A DNA stretch of 61,013 nt from positions 1-61,013 of the forward strand of contig JAAFKL010000321.1 in assembly GCA_021399405.1 (NCBI GenBank), given 5' to 3'. The notes under the pieces are model-generated. The model saw only the letters and a program-made list of their open reading frames with translations, was not told the DNA's origin and ran no database searches. Position numbers and translations under genes: made by a program. Shown here piece by piece: positions 36,516 through 46,296 of this stretch. The first letter of the stretch is position 1; each line of letters starts with the position of its first letter. The stretch comes from Candidatus Heimdallarchaeota archaeon. GTDB lineage: Archaea; Asgardarchaeota; Heimdallarchaeia; Heimdallarchaeales; Kariarchaeaceae.

Positions 36516-37685
36516 ATGATGGTCACACTTCTGGATAGTCTGGTCACCCTGGCAGCATTTTGGTTAATTGTGCTTTTTCTATCCAGTAGGATTAATTTCC
36601 AAAAGTATAACATTCTTGTAGCTCCATTATTAATTGTATGGCGAAATGAAAGATTAGGTAAACTAATGACTAAATTATTTCAAAAACGATTTCAACAATT
36701 CTGGCAGACAATCGGATCTGGGTCTACAATTCTATACTTCGCTCTTTTTATCATTACACCTATCGTCTTGCTAATCAATTTGATATTAGTTTTTGTCTCT
36801 GAGCCCTCATCAATAATAGGTATTAATCCAATCACCTTTGTTGACAGTGCATTATTTATTGTTATTATTCCAATTTTCCTAGCCTTATTTGTTCACGAAA
36901 TGGCAAAAATGATAATGGCAGCTGCAGAAGGTGTTGAGATAGAAAAAGCAGGTTTCATGTTCATTCTCGTTTTGTTTGCTCCATTTGTTCAATTTACTAA
37001 TAAATCCCTCAAAAGATTGAAACGTAAATCTCGTATCAGAATAATAACAATTGGAATGTTAGCGAATCTATTATTAGCACTTTTATTTATTCCATTATTT
37101 ACGAATCAAGAGTCTATTGTGTCAAAATTTTATAACGAGCCCAATGGAGCTCTGATAACATCTGTTGACCCCAGTTCACCTGCATCATTTAATTTGCAAG
37201 CAGGAGATGTAATAGTGGGAATACATAGAATACAATTAACAAGAATTGTCAGTTCTCAGGATATAAATTCATCTGCTGAATTCATTACTGCAATGAGAGG
37301 TATACCTAGTGGAGAAATATTCATATTAGTTCTTCAGCATTTCGAATTACTGATTCAAGGTTCTACACCACCTGATGATGCTCAGATTATAGCGGGATCA
37401 TATATTGGAGTTGAGGTTTTTGATTATCGAGAATCTAAATTGGGTTTCTTGTCACCAATGCTGCCCTTCTATTTTCAGGAGTTTATCATATGGTCAATCT
37501 CTATTAACCTGATATTAGGAATATTCAGTGTTTTACCCTTACCATTGAGTGATGGAAACAAAATATTGGATGAATTACTCAATAATTCTCAAATTCAATC
37601 CACAACCAAATTAAATTTGAAAAGATTAGCTTATTTGGTTTCATCCATATTAGTCATAACCAATGTATACTATACAATATTATAG
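36516..37685 (+). CDS. S2P/M50-type membrane protein with altered active site
   Basis: 389 residues: membrane helices at about 1-20, 65-90 and 110-130, a metalloprotease-type helix VHEMAKMIMAAAEGVEIEKA, more helices, a PDZ domain (about 205-280: ITSVDPSSPASFNLQAGDVI) and a C-terminal PLPLSDGNKIL, the counterpart of the Asp-containing motif. The zinc site should read HExxH but reads HEMAK; the codon is AAA. The second zinc ligand is therefore missing and the protein is probably a non-proteolytic relative or uses another ligand. It precedes TtuA in the same direction. Confidence 0.82.
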   Translation: MMVTLLDSLVTLAAFWLIVLFLSSRINFQKYNILVAPLLIVWRNERLGKLMTKLFQKRFQQFWQTIGSGSTILYFALFIITPIVLLINLILVFVSEPSSIIGINPITFVDSALFIVIIPIFLALFVHEMAKMIMAAAEGVEIEKAGFMFILVLFAPFVQFTNKSLKRLKRKSRIRIITIGMLANLLLALLFIPLFTNQESIVSKFYNEPNGALITSVDPSSPASFNLQAGDVIVGIHRIQLTRIVSSQDINSSAEFITAMRGIPSGEIFILVLQHFELLIQGSTPPDDAQIIAGSYIGVEVFDYRESKLGFLSPMLPFYFQEFIIWSISINLILGIFSVLPLPLSDGNKILDELLNNSQIQSTTKLNLKRLAYLVSSILVITNVYYTIL

Positions 37686-37773
37686 CTTAGTAATAATTGA
37701 AAGTACAATTGTCTTTATCGAGAGTATTATAGTCAAGATAAATTAACATTCATTTGGAGTTATTCTTGTATCG

Positions 37774-38724
37774 ATGATAATCCCGAATTGTAAGTTTTGT
37801 GACCGTCCTGCTGCATGGAGAAGGCCTGTGGATGGCGATAGACTATGTGTTACACATTTCAACAAAGGCTTTATCAGACGAATTCAAAGAACAATTAATC
37901 GCTATAAGTTATTCGGACGCAAGGATGTTATTGCAGTTGGGATTTCTGGAGGTAAGGATAGTGTTGTTCTCTTGGATGTATTATCCAGATTACAGCAAAA
38001 GTTTCCCACAGAATTAATCGCAATCACCATAGATGAAGGAATTGCTAACTACCGTGATGAAGGATTAGAATTTGCAACTCAAGCTGCAAAAAGAGCGAAT
38101 CTTGAACATCATGTGTATTCATACAAAGAAAAATTTGGATATGATCTTGATGATGCATTAGTATTATTGGGACCTAACAGAAAAGCTGCATGCAGTACTT
38201 GTGGACCATTTAGGAGAAAATCATTAAATGAAGCTGCACGGGATGTCGGGGCAAACAAATTGGCTACTGGACATAATGCAGATGATGAAGCTCAAACCTT
38301 CTTGATGAATATGTTCAGAGGCGACATGCTAAAATCATTACACAGTAATCCATATCCTTCATTTAAAAATAATAAATTTATCAATCGCGTAAAACCACTT
38401 AGAAGAACTTCTGAGCAAGAAATTGTTTTATATGCCAACTTCAATAATTTACCATATCAAGAAGCCCCTTGCCCATATGCAGTAGAAGCGTATAGGGGTA
38501 AAGTACGTGATATCTTGACTAACTATCAGGAACATGATCCGGCGATTATATATTCAATTATAAATTCAGCTGATTCTTTCTATCAACTTGCAGATACGGT
38601 ACCTAAAGACATAGAGCATAGCGGAAATAAGCCAATACAGAATTGTATGAAGTGCGGAGAACCCTCAAATAATGAATTTTGTGCTGCGTGTATGATAATT
38701 AATCAAATTTCAGCAAATCTATAG
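37774..38724 (+). CDS. ttuA: tRNA 2-thiolation enzyme TtuA/NcsA
   Basis: 316 residues, ATG start. PP-loop SGGKDSVVLLD near residue 58 activates the tRNA uridine with ATP; CSTCG near 136 and the later Cys (CPYA) bind the [4Fe-4S] cluster; zinc fingers lie at both ends (CKFCDRP...C..H and CMKCGEPSNNEFCAAC). The product thiolates U54 or wobble U34. The archaeal NcsA/TtuA type is clear. Its stop overlaps the convergent Vps22-like gene by 6 bp. Confidence 0.93.
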   Translation: MIIPNCKFCDRPAAWRRPVDGDRLCVTHFNKGFIRRIQRTINRYKLFGRKDVIAVGISGGKDSVVLLDVLSRLQQKFPTELIAITIDEGIANYRDEGLEFATQAAKRANLEHHVYSYKEKFGYDLDDALVLLGPNRKAACSTCGPFRRKSLNEAARDVGANKLATGHNADDEAQTFLMNMFRGDMLKSLHSNPYPSFKNNKFINRVKPLRRTSEQEIVLYANFNNLPYQEAPCPYAVEAYRGKVRDILTNYQEHDPAIIYSIINSADSFYQLADTVPKDIEHSGNKPIQNCMKCGEPSNNEFCAACMIINQISANL

Positions 38725-39405
38725 TCCTGGGAAGTAGACGGAATCTTCATCCATTACAGCCATTCCATCCGAAACTAATTGTTGAACTGCATTTTTAACA
38801 CGAATCTGTTCCCAGTTCAATACTGTTGCTAACCTTGATATTGATGGATCAATCCCTTGAGCTGCCATTAAGATCTGTTTTCCATCTGTTGATAGTTCTC
38901 TAGCAATGAAATGGATCATATCCAACTCTTCATTCAATTTATCAATTCGTGGAATTAATTTTTCTTTGACTAGATAACTCACCCCCTCTTGAATATCATT
39001 TTCTCTTAGTTTCCAGTTAGTTCTAGTTTCAATAAAGTGTGATTCTAGTTTAGATTTAGAGATAATACCCCCGTATTGACTAAACTCTTCATGACCAATT
39101 AATAATAATTCTCGAGCCAGCAATTTAATGAACTCTCCTCTTCTGAATTTAGGTGATTTGATTTTGCCAGATGTACCAACAAATGCGGATTTACCAGCCT
39201 CAGTTCGGATTTTGGATAAAGCTTCTGTAAGGAGTTTTGAAGAAGAAAGTGTCTTTTTACTGATTTTTTCTCGATTTTCTATTCCACTAACAAGAATATC
39301 TTTTTTGGCTTTCTTATCCTCTTCCTCTACATCCACTAAGCCTTGAGCAAAATTAGAATATGCATTCTTTACTTTGTCGCCCTCTTTTTTATCTTCAGAA
39401 TCCAC
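38719..39405 (-). CDS. ESCRT-II Vps22/SNF8 (EAP30)-like protein
   Basis: About 229 residues from a GTG at 39405; the frame is open to a GTG at 39450, but the extra Cys/Tyr codons look non-coding. After a charged N-terminal helix come two winged helices. The segments YGGIISKSKLESHF, LRENDIQEGVSYLVKEKLI, ELSTDGKQILMAAQG and LNWEQIRVKNAVQQLVSDGM, ending DSVYFPGL, line up in order with human SNF8 (GGLITLEEL, SQDDLIRAIKKL, AELNMDHTVVLQLAE, LKWETERARQVLEHLLKEGL, YWLPALF; recalled from memory). ESCRT-II homologues are an Asgard hallmark. ESCRT-III and Vps4 are not in the window. Confidence 0.72.
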   Translation of the reverse strand: MDSEDKKEGDKVKNAYSNFAQGLVDVEEEDKKAKKDILVSGIENREKISKKTLSSSKLLTEALSKIRTEAGKSAFVGTSGKIKSPKFRRGEFIKLLARELLLIGHEEFSQYGGIISKSKLESHFIETRTNWKLRENDIQEGVSYLVKEKLIPRIDKLNEELDMIHFIARELSTDGKQILMAAQGIDPSISRLATVLNWEQIRVKNAVQQLVSDGMAVMDEDSVYFPGL

Positions 39406-39520
39406 AATTAGATATAGGCATTCACATTCATAAGTATAATCAATATACACTATCTAATTAATAAAAATTATATTCCTTGATTTAAAAAATGAAGTATGTG
39501 AATGATCATTAAAAACTAAT

Positions 39521-42500
39521 TTAAGAAGTTGGAGGTGTTTTTGGAGGTCTACGTCTCATATATATCGTCCCTCCAGCGGCTGCTGCAGATATTATTATCA
39601 CTCCAATTAATAGTGGAATAAATAATTTAGTTCCAGCATCAGAAGGTAAATCATCAAATAATCCAGTATCAGTGGTAGTATTCGTTGAGGAACTAGTCAC
39701 ATCAGTATTAGTTGTCAATTCGTTAACAATTGAAATTCTCACGAAGGACCTATGCGTATTCCCCCCTCGATCAACAATTTCTAGACTAATGAATTTTGAG
39801 CCTGTAGTATCAAATGATAGCTCTATATCAAGCTGAATATTTTTAGTCCAACTGCCATTAATAGTGGATATTCCCGCGATTTTCAAGTTATACGTACCCG
39901 ATGATAAATCATCTATTAGCCAACTAAGCGTAAATGGAGTATTAATTAACGACTCTTGGTTGTCAGGTTCTAGTAGAAATATTGGTTGGGTATTATCTGT
40001 CCGGTATACTGAATAAGTTTGTGACATCTCATGTCCAAATTGATCAATACCTGTTACAGTAAACTCTGTATCTTGGAAAAATCCGGGTACCAACGCTGCA
40101 TCTATTGTAACGAATTGAGTTCCGTTGACATTGGTTAGTGAAACAAGAATATCCCCGTTATGACTTAGAGTAAAGTTGTAGACACTCGCATCATACACAG
40201 TACCAATCGAGACCTGTCCTGAGGTGACTAATTCTGGAATTGTTTCACTGAAATTTAATTGTGGTGCATAAGCATCAAATCTGAATGGTTGAGAGTAACG
40301 GAAGTTTTCATTCCATCCCTTACTAGAAGATTCGAGTAAATAATTACCTTCAATGAAATTAGTTTCTGTCAAGTTAATTTCGAATGAACTATCCAAAGTT
40401 TGTGCAGTAGAAAATGCAACAACTCGGGCAATAATTTCAAGTGTGAAAGGTTGTGCTGACCCATCTCCTTGGAAATAATCTACAACGACAATATAATATC
40501 CAGAGGATGGAACAATTGTTGTCCCAGTTTCTGGATTTGCTCCTGTCCCAGTTCCTGAAATTATTGAATTTGACCCTGTTAGTGGTTTCCCTTTTGGCAC
40601 TATAATTAAATCAAAGTCTGTACTAAATTGAGGCCAACTTAAATCAATACTTATTTCCATCCCCTTCTCAAAGTATATTTCGTAAGTCACATCAACATTT
40701 TCCTCATCACTAAAAGCGATTAAGTCCTCTGCATCAATTACATCTTCAAATAGATAAAAATCTGCTTTTGATACTTTATACTCACGTGGTACATTGATGT
40801 TAGTAAACCCGATTGCGGGTACTGAAACATTAGACCATGTTAGACCTATTTTGCCATGAGTTAATGGCATACCATCAGCAAGAGAAGTACCATCAGATGT
40901 GATTAAAGTGGCTTCAGGTTTACCGAGACTATCCATCGTGGCAGTTAACCAAGCTGCACGAAGACTTATAGGATCCAATGTTCCTGATTTACTGTCTACA
41001 GCAGTTGCATGTAATGCAACAGTAAATATGGAATTATTACCTGCCAAATTTTCTCCTGACTGGGTGTTACCTAATCGATAATCTGTAATGTTGACCAGTA
41101 ACCGTTGTTTATTTGGAGGAGCGTTGGCAGATGAATTGTATCTTCCATTTCCCTCAAAAATTATGTCGGAGCTGGCTATATGAACCCCATCAAAATCAAA
41201 TACATTGACATCAATAGCAGTTTCATTATATGTCCACTCGAGTTCTATTGCTAGAGTATTAGCCGTAGAAACAGTCCCTGTGAATTCGATATCATAGATT
41301 CTCCAATCACCGCTCGAAGCTCTCCATCCCCAATCAATTGCACCAAAAACACCGTTGTCAAAGGGGCGATTCGTCAAGCCGGATACTTCGGACCATCCTC
41401 CATCATCAAAATTATCAATTTGCAGAGGTACACTATAAGCATATTGAGCTAATACATACCCTCCATTTGTTCCTACAAATTTAATAAATCCTTGATAGAA
41501 ACCAGGTGAGGCATTATTATCTGGATCTATTGTTATCTGGTAATTATTACTGATTGGGTCACCGATTATAATAGAGTCATCTTGAACTCTTTTGTATGCA
41601 CGGACATTTAGATTATAGGATGATGTCTCAAATTCAGGGCCTGAATATTCTGCATCAAATGATTGATCACGAACCATTAACATAGAATTTAGTTTTGCAA
41701 CTTTGCTATTAGCAAAAAATGTAATAATCGAGTTTTCGTTAAAACCGAATGTGTCTAGGGTCCTCTCATTATTGTCAACTATGTTGTCATTATTATTATC
41801 GAAATGTTTACCGATAGAAACCTCATACCAGCTCCCGGCATTAAATGCATTTAGGAAGCCATCGTCTTCTATACTGATAGAGAATTGAATCATATCAGCT
41901 TCTTGCAGTGCTGTTAAATTAAAAATATCATCTAAAAAGTGATAATTATATTCATTTTGGCTTGTAAAAGAAATTGATGAGGCGTTGTAAAATGCTTCGA
42001 ATTTGTAAGCTGTGGCATTGGCTGCATCCTTGTCGAGATCCAAACTTGCTGAATAAGATTCTCCAGGAGAAATAATACTCCCATAAATTGCAGTATCACT
42101 AATAGATACGCTTGAACTGGGATGTTTTATCAGACTATTAGAATTAGGAAGGACATTAGTGGCATTCAATCTAAAAGCACCATCAAACCAAAATTCAAAG
42201 GCAACACTAATTCTTTCAGCGGCTGTTTCATATGCATCGGTTGAATTAACCATAAACAATTCCTCACCTCCGGGAAGGGAACCATTTAGAATTAAGTGTA
42301 CACCTCGCGTTATTGAAGCTCTACCAGCTCCTTGTCTGTAGACATCATATCCTAAATCTACAGCTGATGACTTTAATATGACTTTTGCTTGATCTGGAGC
42401 TATGGTTGATTTCTCTTCATCTTTCCAAGCCTCTAATTGTACAGCTAATACTGCAGATGTAAATGGAGCAGCTTCGGATGTTCCACTAAATAATTGAAAG

Positions 42501-44593
42501 GTTCCATTCCCACCTGTGAATCTTTTGTCACCCTGTGTATATATAAAAGGTATCGAGGGCAACGCCGAATAATCAAATGCCCCGGTAGCAACAATGTCTA
42601 CTTTGGGATAATTGTACAGAGATGGGCCGGTACTTGAAAAAGCGATAATTTGGTCTGAAGGCTGATTTGGGCTCCAAGGGTTTTTCGCATCGATGTTTTC
42701 TCTCCACCATGATGAAGTACTCGCCCCAACTAATATTAGTGAAGGGTTTACTGGACTCCCTCCAGTACCATATCCAGGACCAGAGTTACCTGCTGAGACA
42801 ACAAAGATCATACCAGGGTGCTCAGGTGATAAATATCCTGGAGGAGATAAGAGTTCAAAGAAGAGAGAATAGAAATCATAACCTCCAACCAGATCATCAT
42901 TAATCCCAACTAGATCTGAGAACTGAGGGAAACCCCATGAATTACTTGATATATTTGCAATGTGATCATTCACAAAATTCCATTCGAATGATGTATCTGG
43001 CTCATAACCTGAAATCCACAACATTGAATAAACATCGGCGGAATCTGAAATTAAACCCAGAGTTCCAATTATCTTGGCACCTGGTGCCGCACCTCTAATA
43101 GAATATAAGGTAGAGTTTTGCTGAATCTGATAGCTAATGTCCTGAGCTGCAATTGTTCCAGTTACTCCAGTTCCATGAGCTGCATAATCGTAGAAAAAGC
43201 CAAAACCGATCCCTGAAGATTCAATACCTCTAACAAGGGGGTCGCCATTCCCTAATCTTCCTGTGACATTTCTATTGTCAAAAACATTTCCTAATACACC
43301 CAATGACATATCAATGTATCCATCAGGAGTGTTGAGCTCAGCGGTTCCTAGATCCTCTTCACCCGTGAAATCTGCTGACAGGTATGGATTATCAAGATCA
43401 GTATAAGCACTAGATTCAGAGAAGCTAAATGGTGATCGAGAGAGATATTCATCGACCGGGATTATACCTAATCTAATACCAGACATATAGTATGCAGTTT
43501 CCCAATCAAAATATAATGTATCATAATCACCATCATTATTGGTATCGACCGATAAAAATGGGACTAAATTCCAAAATATTGAATTGTAATATGCTACAAT
43601 TCCGAATCGATAGCCATCAATAGAGTCATTACCTGGAATACCAGCAACATCATAAGATTTAGGAAGTGGAATATTCAGATCATCTTTCATCTCCACAGTT
43701 TTGAAATTATTTACACTCCATACTTTGAGCTTATCATAACCTGAAAGATCAATTTGATTAACATTGTTACTATGTAATGGTTTGAAAATATCAGCCGTTA
43801 CATCATCACCTTGGTCTCGATAATATTGTTCGGACCACATATTAGTAATTGCCAATGCACTACCAGTCCCATCGAAAGTGGTTGATCGCCCTTCAGAGTC
43901 AAGAGCCATCGTACCAATTAATGCGGTATGACCGAAATCGATTCCAGTATCATGTACATTAACTACAGATCCAGTTCCGTTATAACCAAAGGTGTCTTCT
44001 ACATAATTAGCTCCCAAAATTTCTCTCGTATTCAAATTTTGGGTATCGATTTTCGGATTACTTCCTGGTCCTGTTAATGGATTATAAGATTCGATTCTTT
44101 GATCCACAACAATGCTATTTCCGTAAGGATCATCTGTTTCCTCAATATTTGAGTTATCAGCAATAATTCGAATTACATTATCATTTTCTGATAGTTTGAT
44201 AATGTCCTTAGGGCTATCAACCAAAGTATGAACCCAATACAAATCGAAATCTCCAAATTTGAAAGATCCTATGGGGGAAATTGTTTGATCTAGAGTTGGA
44301 TCATTTTTTGTAAGCAGTAAGATACTCGATTTCGAACCAATCTTCAAAATGTGTGCGGGTTCTTCTCCTGTATTAATCCAATTGGTTAGTAAAGGATCTG
44401 TTTTCAGAAAATCGTTTGAAAGTAAATCCTGAACAACTTGTGAGTTAAATGGATCCACAAAGGATTTTTCGGGATATTCAATATTAGTGTTAGTTACCTC
44501 ATTTTCGGGTGAATTAGTTGGTATATTAAATAAATATAACCCACTCAAAATTAATGAAGTAATAATGATAATTGTAAAATAATTGACTTTAAT
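39521..44593 (-). CDS. Giant membrane-anchored subtilisin-like protease
   Basis: About 1690 residues. Catalytic triad of family S8: Asp in VVNVHDTGIDFGH (near 215), His in YAAHGTGVTG (near 470) and Ser in FSGTSEAAPF (near 705), with oxyanion Asn in SAGNSGPG. Long beta-sandwich regions follow, then one C-terminal membrane helix and RRRPPKTPPTS. The usual start caller would take the TTG at 44548, but that removes the signal peptide: the frame upstream codes KVNYFTIIIITSLILSGLY. The first codon of that segment is ATT at 44593, with GGTGGT about 10 bp before it. So either ATT is used or an ATG was lost. A probable cell-surface protein processor. Confidence 0.9.
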   Translation of the reverse strand: MKVNYFTIIIITSLILSGLYLFNIPTNSPENEVTNTNIEYPEKSFVDPFNSQVVQDLLSNDFLKTDPLLTNWINTGEEPAHILKIGSKSSILLLTKNDPTLDQTISPIGSFKFGDFDLYWVHTLVDSPKDIIKLSENDNVIRIIADNSNIEETDDPYGNSIVVDQRIESYNPLTGPGSNPKIDTQNLNTREILGANYVEDTFGYNGTGSVVNVHDTGIDFGHTALIGTMALDSEGRSTTFDGTGSALAITNMWSEQYYRDQGDDVTADIFKPLHSNNVNQIDLSGYDKLKVWSVNNFKTVEMKDDLNIPLPKSYDVAGIPGNDSIDGYRFGIVAYYNSIFWNLVPFLSVDTNNDGDYDTLYFDWETAYYMSGIRLGIIPVDEYLSRSPFSFSESSAYTDLDNPYLSADFTGEEDLGTAELNTPDGYIDMSLGVLGNVFDNRNVTGRLGNGDPLVRGIESSGIGFGFFYDYAAHGTGVTGTIAAQDISYQIQQNSTLYSIRGAAPGAKIIGTLGLISDSADVYSMLWISGYEPDTSFEWNFVNDHIANISSNSWGFPQFSDLVGINDDLVGGYDFYSLFFELLSPPGYLSPEHPGMIFVVSAGNSGPGYGTGGSPVNPSLILVGASTSSWWRENIDAKNPWSPNQPSDQIIAFSSTGPSLYNYPKVDIVATGAFDYSALPSIPFIYTQGDKRFTGGNGTFQLFSGTSEAAPFTSAVLAVQLEAWKDEEKSTIAPDQAKVILKSSAVDLGYDVYRQGAGRASITRGVHLILNGSLPGGEELFMVNSTDAYETAAERISVAFEFWFDGAFRLNATNVLPNSNSLIKHPSSSVSISDTAIYGSIISPGESYSASLDLDKDAANATAYKFEAFYNASSISFTSQNEYNYHFLDDIFNLTALQEADMIQFSISIEDDGFLNAFNAGSWYEVSIGKHFDNNNDNIVDNNERTLDTFGFNENSIITFFANSKVAKLNSMLMVRDQSFDAEYSGPEFETSSYNLNVRAYKRVQDDSIIIGDPISNNYQITIDPDNNASPGFYQGFIKFVGTNGGYVLAQYAYSVPLQIDNFDDGGWSEVSGLTNRPFDNGVFGAIDWGWRASSGDWRIYDIEFTGTVSTANTLAIELEWTYNETAIDVNVFDFDGVHIASSDIIFEGNGRYNSSANAPPNKQRLLVNITDYRLGNTQSGENLAGNNSIFTVALHATAVDSKSGTLDPISLRAAWLTATMDSLGKPEATLITSDGTSLADGMPLTHGKIGLTWSNVSVPAIGFTNINVPREYKVSKADFYLFEDVIDAEDLIAFSDEENVDVTYEIYFEKGMEISIDLSWPQFSTDFDLIIVPKGKPLTGSNSIISGTGTGANPETGTTIVPSSGYYIVVVDYFQGDGSAQPFTLEIIARVVAFSTAQTLDSSFEINLTETNFIEGNYLLESSSKGWNENFRYSQPFRFDAYAPQLNFSETIPELVTSGQVSIGTVYDASVYNFTLSHNGDILVSLTNVNGTQFVTIDAALVPGFFQDTEFTVTGIDQFGHEMSQTYSVYRTDNTQPIFLLEPDNQESLINTPFTLSWLIDDLSSGTYNLKIAGISTINGSWTKNIQLDIELSFDTTGSKFISLEIVDRGGNTHRSFVRISIVNELTTNTDVTSSSTNTTTDTGLFDDLPSDAGTKLFIPLLIGVIIISAAAAGGTIYMRRRPPKTPPTS

Positions 44594-44730
44594 ATTAGAT
44601 CAAACCACCAGTGTGCGAATCAAACTGCTAACTCAGACGCAACCTTAGATAAAATAAACATTCTGAATTGATAACATTCTTTATTTCAAGTATATTAATT
44701 ATTGAAACGTAAGCTAATACTGAATTATTG

Positions 44731-45660
44731 TTAAAGTGTGTTTTCGAAACCTTCTTCTACAATACCAGGGCGGTCTATGACCAACAATCCCGTTTGTTCC
44801 ATTAACATTAAAGTATGAATCAGATAAATTAAATCATCATTTTTATGATGATCAGATTGAATTGTCATAAACTGCTGTAAAGGAGCGTAAGGATCTAGTC
44901 GTATATGCTCCAATAAATCGTTGGCAAAATCACCCATTTCCTCATTGTACTTATATTTTAGATCATTTATCGCATCATCTGTATTTTCTATATTACTCAG
45001 GATAAAATGTGTTTCATGTGTTGTTAGAATGGTTTTAAGGAGCTTTATGTGGAAGGAATTGGGTGTTTCCTTGTTAATAAGATGGATGTATCTTAATGTT
45101 TCAATGAACAAACCTATTTTCGTGGGAGGAACTATTTCTAAAGTGTTTACAAGTATTGAAAGTAACTTTTCAATGTTATCTGTGTACTGTATATCAGAAT
45201 AATAATAATCCAATCTAATCGTGCCTAAATCAGATTCTAATTTGGAAATAAGTAATTCATTCTTTGCATCGACTTCACCAATATTAATGGAGACGTTAAT
45301 CATATCATCATAAATAATCAATCTGAATCCTTGATCTGGAAGCATTTTGTTAATATTAAAATTTAATCTTTTTTCATCACTCTTAATTTTGGGTGCAGGA
45401 ATACCAGGTACTGACAGAGTAGAAGGACGCCTATGGACTGGAAGTTTCATTAAGTTAAAAGATCGAATCGAATGATTAGCATCTATTTGAAGATCATAGA
45501 GATTGAGTAATCCATCACTACACCGATGAATATCCGCATATGAAGCTAGTCCATTCGGGCTTCTTTCTATTTTTATCACATGTTCTTCAGAATCAAAACT
45601 AAAATGTCTCATTGCTTTGCAATCTTGACAATGAAATTGAGAGACAACATGTGAAGCCAT
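44731..45660 (-). CDS. Zinc-ribbon hypothetical protein
   Basis: 309 residues, ATG start at 45660. The N-terminus has FHCQDC near 10 and HRCSDG near 47, which may form one zinc site. The middle resembles beta-strands (LIIYDDMINVSINIGE) and the C-terminal 150 residues are helical. Neither an enzyme motif nor a membrane segment is seen. It precedes the phosphatase gene's position on the same strand but with 90 bp between. Function unknown. Confidence 0.6.
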   Translation of the reverse strand: MASHVVSQFHCQDCKAMRHFSFDSEEHVIKIERSPNGLASYADIHRCSDGLLNLYDLQIDANHSIRSFNLMKLPVHRRPSTLSVPGIPAPKIKSDEKRLNFNINKMLPDQGFRLIIYDDMINVSINIGEVDAKNELLISKLESDLGTIRLDYYYSDIQYTDNIEKLLSILVNTLEIVPPTKIGLFIETLRYIHLINKETPNSFHIKLLKTILTTHETHFILSNIENTDDAINDLKYKYNEEMGDFANDLLEHIRLDPYAPLQQFMTIQSDHHKNDDLIYLIHTLMLMEQTGLLVIDRPGIVEEGFENTL

Positions 45661-45754
45661 CAAAAAAAGAGGAGTTTGTGTATTTAATAATGATATTATT
45701 ACGAGCCTACTGATCTATGGCATTTTTAGTTTAACTACACAATAGTTTAATTAT

Positions 45755-46234
45755 TCATCCTGAGTCTGAGATAATAAGATCTTGATATTCATCTAGTATT
45801 TTTTCTTGATCTTCAGTCTCTACACTACAAGGCCGATCTATTCTTAATGTATTAATAGCTTCAACTGCAGTTTTAGAAGTTCCTAGATCTAGTAAATATG
45901 AAGCAAGAAATGTTCCAGTGCGACCACAACCTGCAAAACAATGAACTAACACAGGATAGGATTTGTCTTTGTATGATTTAACCAAATCTCTAAATTCTAT
46001 CAATTGATTAATGGAAGGAGCGGAGAAATCTTCAACAGGAATGTTGTGAATTGTGAAATTGGAGAGGATATCCTCTGATACCCCGTAATTAGATTTTTCT
46101 GTCAAATTGATAATAACTTTTATTTTATTTTGAAGCAGAAAATTGAAATGATCAAGATTTGAAGGAACTGAAGATCCTGCAATAACTCCTTTCTCAATCC
46201 AAGAAAAATTATAAAGAGGTCGTTTATTAAGCAA
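45755..46234 (-). CDS. Dual-specificity protein phosphatase
   Basis: 159 residues with only a TTG start (46234). P-loop VHCFAGCGRTGTFLASYLL contains the CxxGxxRT catalytic motif (Cys nucleophile, Arg); the general-acid Asp is in VEDFSAPS upstream. This Cdc14/DUSP-like fold removes phosphate from Ser/Thr/Tyr, or from nucleotides or lipids. Its neighbours give no clear partner. Confidence 0.88.
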   Translation of the reverse strand: MLNKRPLYNFSWIEKGVIAGSSVPSNLDHFNFLLQNKIKVIINLTEKSNYGVSEDILSNFTIHNIPVEDFSAPSINQLIEFRDLVKSYKDKSYPVLVHCFAGCGRTGTFLASYLLDLGTSKTAVEAINTLRIDRPCSVETEDQEKILDEYQDLIISDSG

Positions 46235-46296
46235 TAGTATTAGAAATTATGGAAATTGAATAAATATTTTCCTTTCAAACGAGATTTTAAATAATT

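Noticed and set aside
40899..42903. Several plus-strand ORFs inside the giant subtilase gene
   Set aside because: They are reverse-frame shadows of a long coding sequence with clear catalytic motifs.
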